From the NCBI RefSeq assembly GCF_010111755.1, contig NC_088961.1:372001-436000 (forward strand): a stretch of DNA of 64,000 bases, read 5' to 3'. Source of the DNA: Nakaseomyces glabratus (taxonomy: Eukaryota; Ascomycota; Saccharomycetes; Saccharomycetales; Saccharomycetaceae). Of the stretch, positions 62,465 through 64,000 are shown piece by piece. A model generated the notes under the pieces. The model searched no databases. It was given only the letters and a program-made list of their open reading frames with translations, and was not told where the DNA came from. The first letter of the stretch is position 1; every line of letters begins with the position of its first letter. Made by a program: the position numbers and the translations under genes.

Positions 62465-64000
62465 TTATTTGACGAAGAAGTAACCATCTTCTTCCCGCAT
62501 ATGTTCGTTAACAAACGCTGGAGGATTTTCACCTTTAGAACTATCATACAAAATAATACCATTATCGAGGGCATGCTTCTTTTCGTTGTTCTTGTAAAAG
62601 AAAAGAACTACAAATGTCCATAGACCGTAAAGAATACTGAATACCAAACTAACTGTATAACCGGTCTTATACCTTGGTGAATCTACGGTTTTCCAAGCTA
62701 ACATTGGGATCCAAGCGTGAGATGACTGTGAAAACATGTAATTGCAGATCCACGACATGGCCTTGATTTGAGGATCAAACCTTAGAAAATCGTTAATAAA
62801 TGTCCATAAACAAGCAGATGCTCCAATACAGAAATAAGAGATCAAAAATGCAAACCATTTGGTGCTCTCTGCAACATCCCATTTCATCAGTATACCACAA
62901 GATATACAGTTCATCGCTTGTGCAAATACCATAAAGAACCATTTGCTACGAAATAGATCTGATCCCAACGCGCAAACAGTAATATAAATGAATCCTAGAC
63001 AAGCGGGCAAAGCACTCAAATTGTTAACTTTGACAATGGAATAGTTTGGATTGGATTTTAACCATTGGGTATAAGAACCTGTGTAAATAGTCATCACATT
63101 CCAAGAAAGCATGTCAAAAATGGCTAATATCCAGAAAGTTGGATTAAATAGGACCTTTTTCCAAAGTGCAGGTTTGTATAACGGAACTAGCTTTGACTTA
63201 TCAACACCGTCTGTAATGTTGTTTCTTCTGTTTCTGGCTCTTGCAATCCTAATCTCTTCATCAGTCAAAAATAGAGAGTAGCACTTAGATGGGATACCAG
63301 GAATCAGAAAGAAACCCATGATAGCAGTCGGAATAGAAATCGCAATAGCATCAATTAGGAACATCCATCTCCAACCAGCCAACCCACATACACCATCCAA
63401 ACTTTTGAAGATTTTTGCTTGTAATAAACCAGAGGTTACACTTCCTAATAATTGACCATAACTGAACAGCAGTACTCTAGAGGTTAGTTCATCAGGCGCA
63501 TACCAGCTTCCAAAAATGTATTGAGAGACTGGATAGTAAGCTGCACCAAATGAGCCAACCATAAATCTGTAACCTTGCATTTCTTTTAGGGTCTTCGCTC
63601 TGAAACAAGCCAAAGTAAAGGCGGACCATCCTAAATCCATGAAAGGCAATAAATAGTGAGGTGGTACTCTTGGCATTAAATACATAAAAGGAATTTGGAA
63701 AACAATTTGGCCAATTGTGGAAATAGTTGAAGTGTAAACATAATCATTGCCGCCCATATGTAAATCTTCTTTCATATTGGAGACGTAGGCATTTACATAG
63801 TTTGCAGAATCAACAGATCTGGTCCAACTGACAACTAAAAAGTAGAAGCCAATCAAGAAGTCAATTTTATAAAGCAGGCGTCTCTCAGCCTTTGACTTTG
63901 TTGCATGATTTGGGTAGAGGAATTCATACCACCGTCGAGATTTCCTGTATTCTTTGTTGAACCTATATTCGTATTCGTAAAAGAAATTCCATTTTGATCT
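62465..64000 (-). CDS. VHT1: Plasma-membrane biotin transporter Vht1 (5' end outside the window)
   Basis: The frame is open to the last base of the window, giving 511 codons of about 590; the N-terminal cytosolic part is missing. No ATG lies in frame upstream of the first membrane segment, so the start is to the right. It belongs to the anion:cation symporter branch (Dal5-like) of the major facilitator superfamily. Twelve hydrophobic segments can be followed, starting at LIGFYFLVVSW and ending at VVLFFYK, with a long central loop. Vht1 is the high-affinity H+/biotin symporter; like other Saccharomycetaceae, C. glabrata needs external biotin or precursors. It is the YGR065C position. Fen2 (pantothenate) is the closest paralogue to consider; synteny favours Vht1. 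Confidence 0.9.
   Translation of the reverse strand, partial: RSKWNFFYEYEYRFNKEYRKSRRWYEFLYPNHATKSKAERRLLYKIDFLIGFYFLVVSWTRSVDSANYVNAYVSNMKEDLHMGGNDYVYTSTISTIGQIVFQIPFMYLMPRVPPHYLLPFMDLGWSAFTLACFRAKTLKEMQGYRFMVGSFGAAYYPVSQYIFGSWYAPDELTSRVLLFSYGQLLGSVTSGLLQAKIFKSLDGVCGLAGWRWMFLIDAIAISIPTAIMGFFLIPGIPSKCYSLFLTDEEIRIARARNRRNNITDGVDKSKLVPLYKPALWKKVLFNPTFWILAIFDMLSWNVMTIYTGSYTQWLKSNPNYSIVKVNNLSALPACLGFIYITVCALGSDLFRSKWFFMVFAQAMNCISCGILMKWDVAESTKWFAFLISYFCIGASACLWTFINDFLRFDPQIKAMSWICNYMFSQSSHAWIPMLAWKTVDSPRYKTGYTVSLVFSILYGLWTFVVLFFYKNNEKKHALDNGIILYDSSKGENPPAFVNEHMREEDGYFFVK

Overview
This is nuclear DNA of a budding yeast of the Saccharomycetaceae that descends from the whole-genome duplication (WGD), most likely Candida glabrata (Nakaseomyces glabratus) chromosome K or a very close relative. 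Three things support this. The order and strands of 25 protein genes follow Saccharomyces cerevisiae chromosome VII from YGR031W to YGR065C without a break in order. Several genes (FKS2, ORM1, BUD9, NQM1, SCM4, RSC1) are the duplicates whose sisters lie on S. cerevisiae chromosome XII. The glucan synthase at 3102-8795 is 1897 residues long and puts its two echinocandin hot spots at residues 659-667 and 1374-1381, the numbering I know for C. glabrata Fks2. None of the CDSs needs an intron.

Layout. 1-816: IMO32 (5' end cut off). 3102-8795: FKS2, behind a 2.3 kb promoter region. 9369-13503: TIM21, a tRNA-Arg(CCG), CAX4, ACB1, ORM1. 14294-23486: KSS1, BUD9, MTE1, a transaldolase (NQM1 position) and RME1. 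23487-27328: 3.8 kb without a gene. 27329-27883: SCM4. 27884-34974: a 7.1 kb stretch with no recognisable gene. 34975-40737: FMP48, MCO32, eIF2A. 42760-52831: MUP1, RSC1, LST7, PEF1, SPR3. About 53243-53366: a box C/D snoRNA, the snR48 counterpart. 54264-64000: ERG25, ADE6, COX18, SPT4 and VHT1 (5' end cut off).

Roles. The genes are ordinary chromosomal genes and do not form one system. Groups that share a process are: cell wall and membrane (FKS2, ORM1, ERG25, CAX4, ACB1); mitochondria (IMO32, TIM21, SCM4, FMP48, MCO32, COX18); signalling and cell fate (KSS1, BUD9, RME1, SPR3, PEF1); nutrient uptake and metabolism (MUP1, VHT1, LST7, ADE6, transaldolase); and gene expression (RSC1, SPT4, eIF2A, tRNA-Arg, snR48).

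The least expected parts are non-coding. They are the 7.1 kb and 3.8 kb gaps, runs of C that always lie on the sense strand of the next gene, an snR48 gene with a typical snoRNA promoter, a cluster of four sterol-response-like motifs before ERG25, and a near-perfect 26-bp palindrome before MUP1. I found no transposon, CRISPR, phage or transferred cluster, and no convincing sign of a wholly new system.
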